Positions 53,684-62,057 of a stretch of 62,057 bases of DNA are shown here, piece by piece. Position numbers and translations under genes: made by a program. The stretch comes from Herbinix sp. (GTDB taxonomy: Bacteria > Bacillota > Clostridia > Lachnospirales > Lachnospiraceae): the NCBI GenBank assembly GCA_029256105.1, contig JAQSYO010000021.1, positions 1-62,057 of the forward strand. The letters are read 5' to 3'. The stretch's first letter is position 1, and each line of letters starts with the position of its first letter. Under the pieces are notes generated by a model. It worked only from the letters and a program-made list of their open reading frames with translations. It ran no database searches and was not told the origin of the DNA.

Positions 53684-56074
53684 ATGGAGTTATTAACTTT
53701 ATTAAAAGCGAACATTCGGTATAAAAAGGGAAGTTTTATTAGTGTACTTATATTGACTTTCCTTATGTCACTATGTTTGACCACTATTATCAGTATAAAT
53801 TATAACGTTGAAAAACGGGTAACTGAAGCACAGGAGGAAGTCAAAGCAAGTGACTTGACAGTGATTATATTGGATATTCAGTGTACAGATTCCATGCTAC
53901 AAAAGATTGAGGATAACCATAATATTGATCATGTCAGTGTACTGAAGACAATCACACAGCAGCTTCAAATTAATGACATTACAATAAATTCGTCAACTTT
54001 TTTTGCAGAATATGACCCGGAGAAACATCCATATCGGATTTATAATGAAGATGGGTTATCCTTTCAGAAAGAGCCTCAGGATTTGAAGGTTGGCGAAATA
54101 TATGTTCCAATCAGCTTTCAAAGGTTATATGACTGTAAAATTGGAGATATAGCATATTTCTCCAGTGGTGATACACGCAGAGATTTTATTGTAAAAGGCT
54201 TTTTCGAAGACCCCTTTATTGGTTCAGAAGTAATTGGAATTAAGCTGGCACAGATGAATAAGGAAGATTTCATTCATCTATACAGCCAACGTAGTCAAAA
54301 GGAAGAGGAAATTAAGGAGAAGAAGGATAATATTGCAGGGTTTAATTTTGTTAATCTTTATCAGACTAGTGACAGTAGTTTGACGATGAGTGAACTGAAA
54401 AAGGAAGTGAATGAAACTTCTGCAATAATTGATTATTCCTTGCTTTCTATTAGTAAAGAACAAAGTAAAACATATACACTTATGTTTATGCAGATTATCA
54501 GTGGAATTATGTTAGCATTTTTGATCGTGCTATTCATAGTAATTTTAATTATTATGGGGTATAGCATAAGCACTGGAATCGAGATTAATTACTCAAATCT
54601 AGGTATCTTAAAAGCAATCGGATATCCAAAAAGAAAACTTCAGATTGTATTTGTTCTTGAATATGTATTAGCAGAGTTGCTAGGTATAGTAATAGGAATG
54701 GTTGGGAGTATTCCGGCAATCTACTATCTGAATAGGATATTTGTTAGTATGACAGGACTGCTCAGTCCGGTAAGGCTTGCCGTTGGAAGCTGTTTATTCA
54801 TTTTAATAATAGTAGTATTGATTAGTGCATTATATATCTTTACAAAGACGAAAGGGATTACTAAGATATCGCCTATTCGGGCTATCTCGGGGGGAAGGGA
54901 AAATATATATTTTCATAGTAGACTGGAAATTCCCGTGGAAGGAAGAGGGCTAGGTATTAGAATCGTATTAAGGCAATTGACGTCTAATATAAAACAATAT
55001 ATTAGTTCGGCACTCATAGTTGCCATTCTGGTATTCTTTATAATTACAATAACAGTACTGAGTCACAGTATGGACAGTAAAACGATTAGTCAAAGATTTG
55101 GTGAAGTTTACAGTGATGTAGGAGTTATCTATCATCAGGAGGACAAAGAGAGCGAAGAGGATAAAGCATTATTACAGGAAAGAGTAGAAGAACTCATATC
55201 TGAGTTGAGTCCAATTGTCACATCTTTTCAGATTGGAAATAATTACTTTACTGTAAATGGCGAGGAGTATCACGGTAGCATATATAGTGATCCGACTGTA
55301 ATGAAAAGCATTTTGAAAGGGAGAGTGCCAACCTATGATAACGAAATTGTCATCACAGAAATCGTTGCTGATGAGATGGGTTTGCAAATGGGAGATACCA
55401 TTATTGTAGGAAACGAAGATATAGAAGATGAATATATCATTTCTGGTATTTATCAAAGTACGAGCGATCTTGGAAGAACAATTGCGATGTCTTTCGAAGC
55501 TGCTCAGAAAATAATTCCTGACTATAAAATATCAAGTGTAGAATATATCATATCGGATTCTAGTAAATCAGCTGAAATAACGGAAACATTAAAAGAAAGA
55601 TACGAAGGTAAGATAGAAGTTAAAGATATAAATGCATTAGAGGGCTCCGGGAGTACTGTAAGATCTGTGTTAAAGAGTCTTAATATATTAATTTACACGA
55701 TCTCAATTCTAGTTTCCTTCGTAGTAATTATAATTGTATGCGGGAAAGTTTTTTTGAAAGAGAGAATGGATTATGGCATTTATAAGTCATTAGGTTTTAC
55801 TTCCAGGTCCCTGAGGATACAGTTCGCCCTCCGTTTTGCTATGGTTGCGTTTCTTGGGAGTGTACTTGGAGTTTTATTAAATATCAGCCTAAACAACTTT
55901 ATTATGAGTGCTCTTTTAAGTAACTTTGGAATAACCAATTTTAGATCGGAATATTCCCTAACAAATTTTCTTAGTCCTATATTAGTATTAATCGCCTGCT
56001 TCTTCGTATTTTCTTATTTGATTTCGCACAAAATTAAAAGTGTTGATACGAAAAGTTTATTCAATGATAATTAA
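53684..56074 (+). CDS. FtsX-like ABC transporter permease, two-module
   Basis: A 796-residue permease. TM1 lies at about 18-36, followed by a ~230-residue extracytoplasmic domain (MacB_PCD-like) and three spans near 272-390 forming the first FtsX domain. A second module begins near 425 with another span (~445), extracytoplasmic domain and three C-terminal spans (~680-780) with GIYKSLGFTSRSLRIQF. AGGTGA precedes the ATG at 53684. It works with the preceding ATPase; substrate likely a peptide or lipid. Confidence 0.9.
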   Translation: MELLTLLKANIRYKKGSFISVLILTFLMSLCLTTIISINYNVEKRVTEAQEEVKASDLTVIILDIQCTDSMLQKIEDNHNIDHVSVLKTITQQLQINDITINSSTFFAEYDPEKHPYRIYNEDGLSFQKEPQDLKVGEIYVPISFQRLYDCKIGDIAYFSSGDTRRDFIVKGFFEDPFIGSEVIGIKLAQMNKEDFIHLYSQRSQKEEEIKEKKDNIAGFNFVNLYQTSDSSLTMSELKKEVNETSAIIDYSLLSISKEQSKTYTLMFMQIISGIMLAFLIVLFIVILIIMGYSISTGIEINYSNLGILKAIGYPKRKLQIVFVLEYVLAELLGIVIGMVGSIPAIYYLNRIFVSMTGLLSPVRLAVGSCLFILIIVVLISALYIFTKTKGITKISPIRAISGGRENIYFHSRLEIPVEGRGLGIRIVLRQLTSNIKQYISSALIVAILVFFIITITVLSHSMDSKTISQRFGEVYSDVGVIYHQEDKESEEDKALLQERVEELISELSPIVTSFQIGNNYFTVNGEEYHGSIYSDPTVMKSILKGRVPTYDNEIVITEIVADEMGLQMGDTIIVGNEDIEDEYIISGIYQSTSDLGRTIAMSFEAAQKIIPDYKISSVEYIISDSSKSAEITETLKERYEGKIEVKDINALEGSGSTVRSVLKSLNILIYTISILVSFVVIIIVCGKVFLKERMDYGIYKSLGFTSRSLRIQFALRFAMVAFLGSVLGVLLNISLNNFIMSALLSNFGITNFRSEYSLTNFLSPILVLIACFFVFSYLISHKIKSVDTKSLFNDN

Positions 56075-56121
56075 GTTACTATTATAGATATTATCGAAGA
56101 AACAAAACTAAAGCATTAAAA

Positions 56122-56159
56122 AGCAGATAGCCTGCCGTATCCACGGTAGGCTATCTGCT
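56122..56159 (+). terminator. Terminator of the first two-component/ABC operon
   Basis: AGCAGATAGCCT and AGGCTATCTGCT form a perfect 12-bp stem with an inner GCCGT/ACGGT extension. Confidence 0.85.
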
Positions 56160-56282
56160 ATAAAAGGAGAATTTCCTTGGCTAAGGATACATAATAAAAA
56201 TTTATAATTTATTATATTTATTTTATATTTGCTTTAATCTATTATGGTAAGATATAAAAAAGCAATAGAGAGGTGAAAATAA

Positions 56283-56978
56283 GTGGATAAAACGGTTTTG
56301 GTTGTAGATGATGATAAAGATATTGTAAAATTAATCACAAAAAGCTTAAGATTTGAGCAATTTGAAGTAATTCCTGCATATTCGGGGAAAGAAGCCTTAT
56401 CTATACTAAATGAAAACCATATAGATTTTGTCGTACTTGATATTATGATGCCCGAAATGGATGGGCTGGAAGTCTGTAGAAATATCAGAAATGTGTATAA
56501 TATCCCAATTCTATTTCTTAGTGCTCGGGATAGAGACATTGATAAAATTATTGGACTGGAAATTGGAGCAGATGATTATATGACCAAACCCTTCAGCATC
56601 CAAGAGCTTACCTCCCGGATAAAAGCTCATTTCAGGAGGATCGATCGATTGTATAAAGAATGGAATGAATTAAGTCCGGACAACGATAGCAATACCTCAC
56701 CGCTCGTATTGAATGAAAAGACATATGAGGCTTTCTTAAATAACCAAAGGTTAGATTTATCAACAAAAGAATTTCAAATTTTATCGTTTCTAAAACATCA
56801 TTCCAATAACGTCTTAACCCGTGAGCAAATCTATGAAAATGTTTGGGGAGATGAATATGGAGAAATAAACACCGTTACAGTACACATTAAAAATATACGC
56901 AAAAAACTCGGCAATCAATGTGATTTTATTAAAACAATATGGGGTATAGGATATAAATATGTAGAAGGGAAGGAATAG
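56283..56978 (+). CDS. OmpR-family response regulator
   Basis: A 231-residue response regulator with receiver acids DDDKD (9-13), phospho-acceptor Asp 53 in VLDIMMPEMD, and Lys in YMTKPF. The winged helix covers about 140-228 (LSTKEFQILSFLKHHSNN, TVTVHIKNIRKKLG, IWGIGYKY). The GTG at 56283 has GAGAGGTG ahead. The kinase gene starts 1 nt after its stop. The pair leads a BcrAB-like exporter, a layout known from bacitracin/lantibiotic response. Confidence 0.92.
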   Translation: MDKTVLVVDDDKDIVKLITKSLRFEQFEVIPAYSGKEALSILNENHIDFVVLDIMMPEMDGLEVCRNIRNVYNIPILFLSARDRDIDKIIGLEIGADDYMTKPFSIQELTSRIKAHFRRIDRLYKEWNELSPDNDSNTSPLVLNEKTYEAFLNNQRLDLSTKEFQILSFLKHHSNNVLTREQIYENVWGDEYGEINTVTVHIKNIRKKLGNQCDFIKTIWGIGYKYVEGKE

Positions 56979-56979
56979 T

Positions 56980-58311
56980 ATGAAGCTAAAAATCAAACTT
57001 CCCCTGTTATTTCTATTGGTGTTTATGATAGTCATTTTTTCGATTGGTATTTATGCAAAAAGCACGATTATAGGAAAGGTCCCCTTTATCCAGACTGAAA
57101 TAAAAGAAAAATACACCGCCAAATATCAAAAAAATGCGGATCATGTTTCAGAACTATATCCTGATATGGAGGAAATTAATGATTATCTTAAACAGATTTA
57201 TGAAGACCAGAATATTTCAATCATCCTGCATAACAGTGACTTATCGGACGTAGTTCTGTCTTTCCGAATATCCTCCAATAAAAGTATGTTGACGAATTAC
57301 TGGCTTCCTGTAAAAACCTTTGACAATCAGATCGCATTTTTTATGGAAATTGAAAGCCCCATTACCATTGAAGATACCCTGTTGAATCCGGAATATTTTC
57401 AGATACTTCTTCCTTTACCAAGTATTATATGCTTTATATTTATTATACTGATGATATATTTCCATTTTAATATAACAAAACCGATACAGATTCTAAATAT
57501 AGGGTTGGAAAAGATTAGTATAAGGCGTCCGTTTGCACCTCTATATTCAAAAAGGAAGGATGAAATCGGGGATCTGTATAAACGCTTCAATGAGATGGAG
57601 GGAAGGCTTCACCTTTCACGGAAGGAGCAGACTGACATGATTGCGGCAATCGCTCACGACCTAAAAACTCCGCTGACGTCAATTAACGGTTTTGTGGAGC
57701 TACTAGCCACACATAAAAATCTTCCCGAAAAGGAAAAGCAGGAATATTATGAGCTTATTCAAAAGAAATCAAAGCATATTACGGAATTGATTAGCTACTT
57801 TTCCACCTTCACCAAGGAAGAACTAGAATTGGAGTCTATCGATTTAAAGCCTGTTGAGGCCTTGAAATTGTTTGAGAATATCGCGGTGGAATATGAAACC
57901 GAGTTATCAGGACTTGATTATGAATTGACCTTTAAGCATACCTTCGCCGCAAATCTATTCCTGATGATTGATGAACACATGATACGCCGTGTTTTCGGAA
58001 ATCTTTTCAGCAATGCTGTAAGATATGGAGGAAAACAAGAGCTTAAAGTCTATCTAAACGGCTATACACAAGGGGATTACGCATATTTTCAAGTGGAGGA
58101 TAATGGAGCGGGAGTGCCGGATAAGGACATAGCTTCTCTATTTCTCAAATTCTTTATGGTTGATAAATCCAGACAAAGCCAAAACGGCGGAATGGGGCTT
58201 GGCTTGGCAAGCTGTAAATCAATTATTGAACATCACGGTGGAGAGATTTATGCATTTCATTCTGAGTATGGAGGATTAGGAATCCAGTTCAGACTTCCGC
58301 TTGTGATGTAG
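56980..58311 (+). CDS. Sensor histidine kinase
   Basis: A 443-residue kinase. TM1 lies at about 7-25, a ~115-residue extracytoplasmic sensor follows, TM2 is near 144-164, and HAMP runs to about 212. The H-box is AIAHDLKTPLTS with His 226. The N-box is MIDEHMIRRVFGNLFSNAVRYG and the G-boxes are VEDNGAGVPDK and GGMGLGLASCKSI. Its sensor is larger than that of the first kinase in the window, so it probably binds its signal directly. It is coupled to the upstream regulator. Confidence 0.92.
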   Translation: MKLKIKLPLLFLLVFMIVIFSIGIYAKSTIIGKVPFIQTEIKEKYTAKYQKNADHVSELYPDMEEINDYLKQIYEDQNISIILHNSDLSDVVLSFRISSNKSMLTNYWLPVKTFDNQIAFFMEIESPITIEDTLLNPEYFQILLPLPSIICFIFIILMIYFHFNITKPIQILNIGLEKISIRRPFAPLYSKRKDEIGDLYKRFNEMEGRLHLSRKEQTDMIAAIAHDLKTPLTSINGFVELLATHKNLPEKEKQEYYELIQKKSKHITELISYFSTFTKEELELESIDLKPVEALKLFENIAVEYETELSGLDYELTFKHTFAANLFLMIDEHMIRRVFGNLFSNAVRYGGKQELKVYLNGYTQGDYAYFQVEDNGAGVPDKDIASLFLKFFMVDKSRQSQNGGMGLGLASCKSIIEHHGGEIYAFHSEYGGLGIQFRLPLVM

Positions 58312-58375
58312 AAGTGATGGTAAATTTACATTGATACCTGTACTATACATTATAGTTTAGATGGGAAAGAGAAAA

Positions 58376-58425
58376 GAACAAGGTCATATGCCTTTCGTAA
58401 TACTGATAGGTATATGACCTTGTTC
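58376..58425 (+). terminator. Terminator/attenuator between the kinase and exporter genes
   Basis: The arms at 58376-58393 and 58408-58425 (GAACAAGGTCATATGCCT against AGGTATATGACCTTGTTC) pair over 17 of 18 positions, followed by TATATTTTG. It separates the two-component genes from the ABC pair. Confidence 0.75.
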
Positions 58426-58553
58426 TATATTTTGTGGTTTTGTACACTTCATAATTTTTTATATTTGCTTTATCTATATTTATTTTCTTTTTATTCGAGC
58501 TTTATCTTCGACTTTTATAATTTATTTATATCAAAAGAAAGGAATTACAGGAT

Positions 58554-59480
58554 ATGGATGAAATTATTAAAACCGATAAATTATCAAAAAGCTATCAGGA
58601 GGTACATGCTGTAGAGGGTGTTTCTCTTAATGTTAGAAAAGGAGAAATCTACGGATTTTTAGGGCTAAACGGAGCGGGTAAAACGACAACCATAAGAATG
58701 CTTTTAGGGATGATTCGTCCAACTTCAGGTACCTCCTACTTATTAGGGAAAAAAGTTGATGCTGGAAATCAGCAATTATGGAAAAGTATTGGGTATCTGG
58801 TGGAAACGCCTTATTCCTACCCCGAACTTACTGTATGGGATAACCTTGAAATTTCGCGTCGGTTGCATAACATAGCGGATAAAAGTACGGTTGATTCCGT
58901 AATTGATAAACTTCAATTAACTACTTACCGAGATAGAAAAGCAAAAAATCTGTCATTGGGTAATGCGCAACGGCTTGGTTTAGCGAAAGCTATGTTGAAT
59001 AATCCTAAGATTTTAATCTTGGATGAGCCAATCAACGGATTAGATCCAGCCGGAATTGTTGAAATTCGAAAATTGTTACAGGATCTTTCAATGAACAAAG
59101 GAGTGACCGTATTTATATCCAGCCATATTCTAGGAGAAGTTGCCAAACTTGCCAACCGAATTGGCATTATCCATCAAGGAAGTTTAGTACAGGAGGTTAA
59201 TACAAATAAATTGGATCTACTTCTTCATAAGCGGCTTGTTCTGGGTGCTCGTAATATAGAAGCGGTTCGAGGAAAGCTGATTGAGAAAGGATATTCTCTT
59301 GATTTTACAGAAGACGGGAATCTGGAATTGGCAGATGGTAAAGCCGTAAAGCATCCCGAAGAAATAGCAAATATTTTAGTCCATTCAGGAATGCCGCCAA
59401 CATTACTTAAAACAGAAATAGAAGACTTGGAATCCTATTTTCTTAGAATGATCGGAATGAAAGGAGGGAATGCAATATGA
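58554..59480 (+). CDS. ABC transporter ATP-binding protein (BcrA-like)
   Basis: A 308-residue ATPase. Walker A GLNGAGKTT (about 39-47), signature LSLGNAQRLGLAKAM (about 133-147), Walker B ILILDEPINGLDP (about 153-165). The Leu/Asn-containing signature in place of SGG resembles the BcrA/lantibiotic-immunity subgroup (usually FSLGMKQRL). AAAGGAA lies ahead of the ATG. It overlaps the permease gene by 4 nt. It probably protects against a peptide antibiotic, controlled by the two-component pair upstream. Confidence 0.9.
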   Translation: MDEIIKTDKLSKSYQEVHAVEGVSLNVRKGEIYGFLGLNGAGKTTTIRMLLGMIRPTSGTSYLLGKKVDAGNQQLWKSIGYLVETPYSYPELTVWDNLEISRRLHNIADKSTVDSVIDKLQLTTYRDRKAKNLSLGNAQRLGLAKAMLNNPKILILDEPINGLDPAGIVEIRKLLQDLSMNKGVTVFISSHILGEVAKLANRIGIIHQGSLVQEVNTNKLDLLLHKRLVLGARNIEAVRGKLIEKGYSLDFTEDGNLELADGKAVKHPEEIANILVHSGMPPTLLKTEIEDLESYFLRMIGMKGGNAI

Positions 59481-60244
59481 AAAACTTACGAGCAGCTATT
59501 TGGAGTGAAAGTCTGAAGGTTCTACGTTCAAAAGTGTTTTGGTTAACGTTTCTATTTTTTGCAATTATGCCTATAATGTTTGGACTTATGGGTTTTATCC
59601 AAAAGAACCCAGAGTTTGCCCAAAGTATCGGTTCTATCGGTGCAGGAGTATCGCTTGACGGTGTGGCTGATTGGACATCATATCTGGGAGATTTAAAGCA
59701 AGGCATTGCGGGAGTTGGATTAGTTGGATTTGCATTTGTGGTAAGTTGGATTTTTGGCCGGGAATATTCGGATAGAACAATAAAGGATTTACTTGCTTTA
59801 CCTGTTTCACGTTCCTGTATTGTTCTATCGAAATTTATTGTAATATCTATTTGGTGTATTTTACTTTCCTTATTTATGTTTATTATTGGGCTTATAGTCG
59901 GAATAGTAATTGACTTTGAAGGATTGTCGGCTGCAGTCTTAATTCATAGCTTTTACAGATTTATTGCGACAGCGATCCTTACAATGATAATAAGCACTCC
60001 AGCCGCCTTTCTTGCCAACTATAGCCGTGGATATTTAGTTCCTCTTGGGTTTGCAATATTGACAATTATACTTGGAAATTTTATAGGTCTAATGGGCCTT
60101 ACGCAATATTATCCTTGGGCACTCCCATCAATTTATCAAGATGCCGGATACCTTGGATCTATTAGCTGGAGTATTCTTTGCCTCACAGGTGTCTTGGGAT
60201 TACTAGGAACTTTTGCATGGTGGAGATATACGGATCAAACCTAA
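59477..60244 (+). CDS. ABC-2 type permease (BcrB-like)
   Basis: A 255-residue membrane protein with six predicted spans (near 20-38, 78-98, 118-145, 152-175, 188-208, 228-248). The ABC2_membrane_5-type segment is FGREYSDRTIKDLLALPVSRS. GGAGGG precedes the ATG, which overlaps the ATPase stop (ATGA). Two small ORFs follow at short distance and may belong to the same transcript. Confidence 0.9.
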   Translation: MKNLRAAIWSESLKVLRSKVFWLTFLFFAIMPIMFGLMGFIQKNPEFAQSIGSIGAGVSLDGVADWTSYLGDLKQGIAGVGLVGFAFVVSWIFGREYSDRTIKDLLALPVSRSCIVLSKFIVISIWCILLSLFMFIIGLIVGIVIDFEGLSAAVLIHSFYRFIATAILTMIISTPAAFLANYSRGYLVPLGFAILTIILGNFIGLMGLTQYYPWALPSIYQDAGYLGSISWSILCLTGVLGLLGTFAWWRYTDQT

Positions 60245-60262
60245 TTCGCGAGGAGTATTACC

Positions 60263-60433
60263 ATGTTGGAGGATATCATAGAAAAACTAAATCATGAAAA
60301 GGAAGCACATATCGAAACAAAAAAACAACTAGAAATAGTGATACAAGAAAAGGAAGAACTGCAATGCAAAATAGAAAACCTTGCTAAATCAATTTCAACG
60401 AAGTTGAGTAAAATAATTACGATTTTTCATTAA
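60263..60433 (+). CDS. 56-aa coiled-coil small protein
   Basis: Begins MLEDIIEKLNHEKEAHIETK and continues as an almost unbroken Glu/Lys/Leu/Ile heptad-like helix to about residue 45, with one Cys (35), ending IITIFH. AGGAG at 60251-60255 lies 7 nt before the ATG, and the gene starts 18 nt after the permease stop, so translation is likely. No family is recognised. It could modulate the exporter or the next small protein by coiled-coil contact (speculative). Confidence 0.65.
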   Translation: MLEDIIEKLNHEKEAHIETKKQLEIVIQEKEELQCKIENLAKSISTKLSKIITIFH

Positions 60434-60439
60434 CCACTT

Positions 60440-60637
60440 TTGATTACTATACTGAATTATTATGTTATTAAAAAACTGCAACCATTAAGAGAGATGCTGA
60501 CAATTGAAATCGCTCTCTCGATTATAATTGCATTTACTAGTATATTTATGGGGGTGACAGGAAGAGGACTAGCAGGGAAATTAAAGCGAATACTCAAAAA
60601 AGCAGTGTATAGACTATTTGGTATTAGATCTTTATAA
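60440..60637 (+). CDS. Small membrane protein (65 aa), possible
   Basis: Hydrophobic stretch LTIEIALSIIIAFTSIFMGV (about 20-39) followed by a basic tail KLKRILKKAVYRLF. The TTG at 60440 lacks a ribosome site; an internal ATG at 60494 would give a 47-residue form beginning MLTIEIALS. One membrane span plus basic amphipathic tail resembles small regulatory or toxin-like peptides, but nothing specific is recognised. It lies 6 nt after the coiled-coil ORF. Confidence 0.45.
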   Translation: MITILNYYVIKKLQPLREMLTIEIALSIIIAFTSIFMGVTGRGLAGKLKRILKKAVYRLFGIRSL

Positions 60638-60845
60638 CGGGGAATTCCATCACTGAAGCAATAGCCTCATCTTTTGCTGTATGCCGAAACATAAGAAATG
60701 AATAGAACAGATAATTAATTTTTATAGAAAGTCCTGTGCAACAAAAGAAGCTGGTGTGCGGGGTTTCTTTCTATGTTTACATATTATGCTATTTGGGATA
60801 TACTTACATGGTAACATATGGGATATACATAGGAGGAGGGTAATT

Positions 60846-61601
60846 TTGAAAAAATTAATAGCATTAGTACTAGCATTTATTTTGTGCTTGCCGTTGGTAG
60901 CTCCAGGGACAGCATATGCAGCAACTATTAAACTGAACAAATCAAAATTAGAATTATACGCTGGTAATTCATACACCATAAAGTTATCAGGAGTGTCAGG
61001 TTCTATTAAATGGTCGAGCAGCAAAAAAACAGTTGCAACAGTGTCGTCCAAGGGAAAGGTAGTTGCCATTAAAGAGGGTAAAACAACAATAACGGCCGTT
61101 TATAAAGAAAAGAAATACAAATGTGATGTTACTGTTAACAATAATAAAACGGTTAACGTAGTATACACAGCTTATATTTTTGACGATGCCACAATAGAAG
61201 AATATGCTAAACAATATAAAGAAGATAATCCGGATTGCATTGAGGTCAAAGCTTATGATGACGAACATATAGTAGTGACCATGTATGAAGTTGATCGGGT
61301 AAAGACTATAAAAGATTTTAATACCAATATTGATACATTTCTAACATCTATTGTAACGGATGATAACTATAAAGACATATTCACGGATGTGAAATCGGAT
61401 AAGCTGTTACAAAACATCAAAATATACGCCAACAAGGACAATTATGAAGACTCATATGCAGGTTTTACGATATTATTATCTTTTGGACTTATTAGTGAAG
61501 CAGTGCAAGCTATAAATCTAGTGGATGTCAACGACAGAATATGTAATATTGATATCTACGATAATGAAAATGGCGATATTCTTTACACTACATCTGAATA
61601 A
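60846..61601 (+). CDS. Secreted protein with bacterial Ig-like (Big_2) domain
   Basis: A 251-residue exported protein. Signal peptide 1-26 (KKLIALVLAFILCL...AYAA), then a Big_2 domain about 27-100 (IKLNKSKLELYAGNSYTIKL, IKWSSSKKTVATVSSKGKVVAIKEG, TTITAVY). A C-terminal domain of unknown type, about 105-251, is rich in Asp/Tyr. The TTG at 60846 is chosen because AGGAGGAGGG lies just upstream; an in-frame start at 60756 would add 30 implausible residues before the signal peptide. It is likely an adhesion or cell-surface protein. Double terminators follow. Confidence 0.83.
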   Translation: MKKLIALVLAFILCLPLVAPGTAYAATIKLNKSKLELYAGNSYTIKLSGVSGSIKWSSSKKTVATVSSKGKVVAIKEGKTTITAVYKEKKYKCDVTVNNNKTVNVVYTAYIFDDATIEEYAKQYKEDNPDCIEVKAYDDEHIVVTMYEVDRVKTIKDFNTNIDTFLTSIVTDDNYKDIFTDVKSDKLLQNIKIYANKDNYEDSYAGFTILLSFGLISEAVQAINLVDVNDRICNIDIYDNENGDILYTTSE

Positions 61602-61611
61602 GATTTTTTAT

Positions 61612-61643
61612 GCCCCAGCCAATTATGACTGGGGCTATCTTAT
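61612..61643 (+). terminator. Terminator of the Ig-like gene
   Basis: GCCCCAG (61612-61618) and CTGGGGC (61629-61635) with a 10-nt loop, followed by TATCTTATTTT. Confidence 0.8.
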
Positions 61644-61653
61644 TTTACTTACT

Positions 61654-61686
61654 ATGCCACCTTTTTTCATGGGGTGGCTTTATTAT
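61654..61686 (+). terminator. Second hairpin terminator
   Basis: GCCACC and GGTGGC pair around TTTTTTCATGG and are followed by TTTATTATTT. Confidence 0.55.
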
Positions 61687-61923
61687 TTATTTAGGTGTGA
61701 ATAAAAAGATAAAAAAGAGTGATTTATATACTTTTGTACTTATGATCATTACGCTACTTAGCTATTTTAAATAATAGGTATAATCAAAGAAAAAATAACT
61801 GTCTCTGTCTTGGTCGGTCGATTGGGCAGTTATCTGAATGTTAAGGATAAACACTTTGCAGGCGGTTGCCCTATTTCTTGCTTGTACTTAAATATGATTC
61901 AGGGAAAAGTAAAGCTAATATAT

Positions 61924-62057
61924 GATTGAAACTACGGAGTTTCAAGTTTGTAGTTTTGAGATAATTGAGAATTATTAAATAAAAAAGATTGGAAAAATGA
62001 CAAAATATGTTATAATAATCCTTAATGAAGGATAATATGTAATTATCCTCAAAATAA
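61924..62057 (+). promoter_or_regulatory. Right-edge promoter with overlapping palindromes
   Basis: TTGAAACT-ACGG-AGTTTCAA forms a hairpin near 61926-61945. TTGGAA (about 61989), 16 nt, TATAAT (62011-62016) looks like a promoter. Just downstream ATCCTT-AATG-AAGGAT (62018-62033) and AGGATAAT-N5-ATTATCCT (62029-62049) overlap, as expected of a repressor site. The gene they serve lies beyond the window. Between 61690 and 61920 only an ATAACTG/CAGTTAT hairpin (about 61795-61835) is seen. Confidence 0.55.

Noticed and set aside
58414..58614. 66-codon hydrophobic frame before the BcrA-like gene
   Set aside because: It starts in the terminator stem, is driven by AT-rich leader sequence and overlaps the true ATPase start.

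Overview
The window is about 62 kb of low-GC bacterial chromosome. It has strong AGGAGG-type ribosome sites, occasional GTG/TTG starts, a glycine T-box, SdpR/SdpI, BlaI/M56 and PadR/DUF2812 pairs, a threonine dehydrogenase/KBL pair, a two-subunit iron-sulfur serine dehydratase and many Firmicute-type regulators. This points to an anaerobic Firmicute, most likely a Lachnospiraceae member close to Clostridium phytofermentans. The assignment is an inference from gene content, not a database match. No phage, plasmid, rRNA, tRNA, CRISPR or complete insertion sequence was seen. The one mobile-element candidate is a 274-bp nested palindrome at 43118-43391.

Left third (1-20 kb): VanZ, DUF4250, rarA, a radical-SAM DNA-repair-type protein with a helix-hairpin-helix end, a membrane protein and an SDR enzyme. 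Then come an MFS exporter with an ArsR-like regulator under two operators, a T-box controlled glycyl-tRNA synthetase, and an AraC regulator divergent from a ThuA/Gfo-Idh-MocA pair. Next are an XRE regulator divergent from a 45-codon ORF, a BlaI/M56 sensor operon, a GIY-YIG nuclease and a DUF4932 putative metalloprotease whose last nine codons have been tandemly iterated past its stop.

Middle (20-46 kb): an FMN alpha-hydroxy-acid-oxidase-like enzyme behind a hairpin-rich leader, a DrrAB-type exporter, an APH-like kinase, sdpI/sdpR, and a 20-codon Cys/Arg-rich microprotein. These are followed by a TetR regulator divergent from an EFR1 flavodoxin-ferredoxin, a molybdate regulator plus modABC, and an XpaC/LemA/double-TPM operon. 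Then come a chemoreceptor, an esterase, tdh-kbl, a FliB-like methylase, the palindromic element next to a broken solute-binding gene, and padR-DUF2812.

Right third (46-62 kb): sdaAB-sdaAA-sstT for serine uptake and deamination, a MarR regulator divergent from a small ferredoxin, two complete two-component/ABC-transporter modules of the antimicrobial-peptide-response type, two small ORFs and a secreted Ig-like protein.

Two themes recur. Many one-component regulators sit beside their own target, with palindromic operators that can be read directly over or near good promoters. The intergenic DNA is also unusually repetitive: 9-, 18-, 27-, 28- and 37-bp tandem arrays, some built from terminator arms or a gene's 3' end, and at least two copies of a dispersed hairpin element. 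Named functions are family-level calls from motifs. Operators, leaders, microproteins and the mobile-element interpretation are inference.
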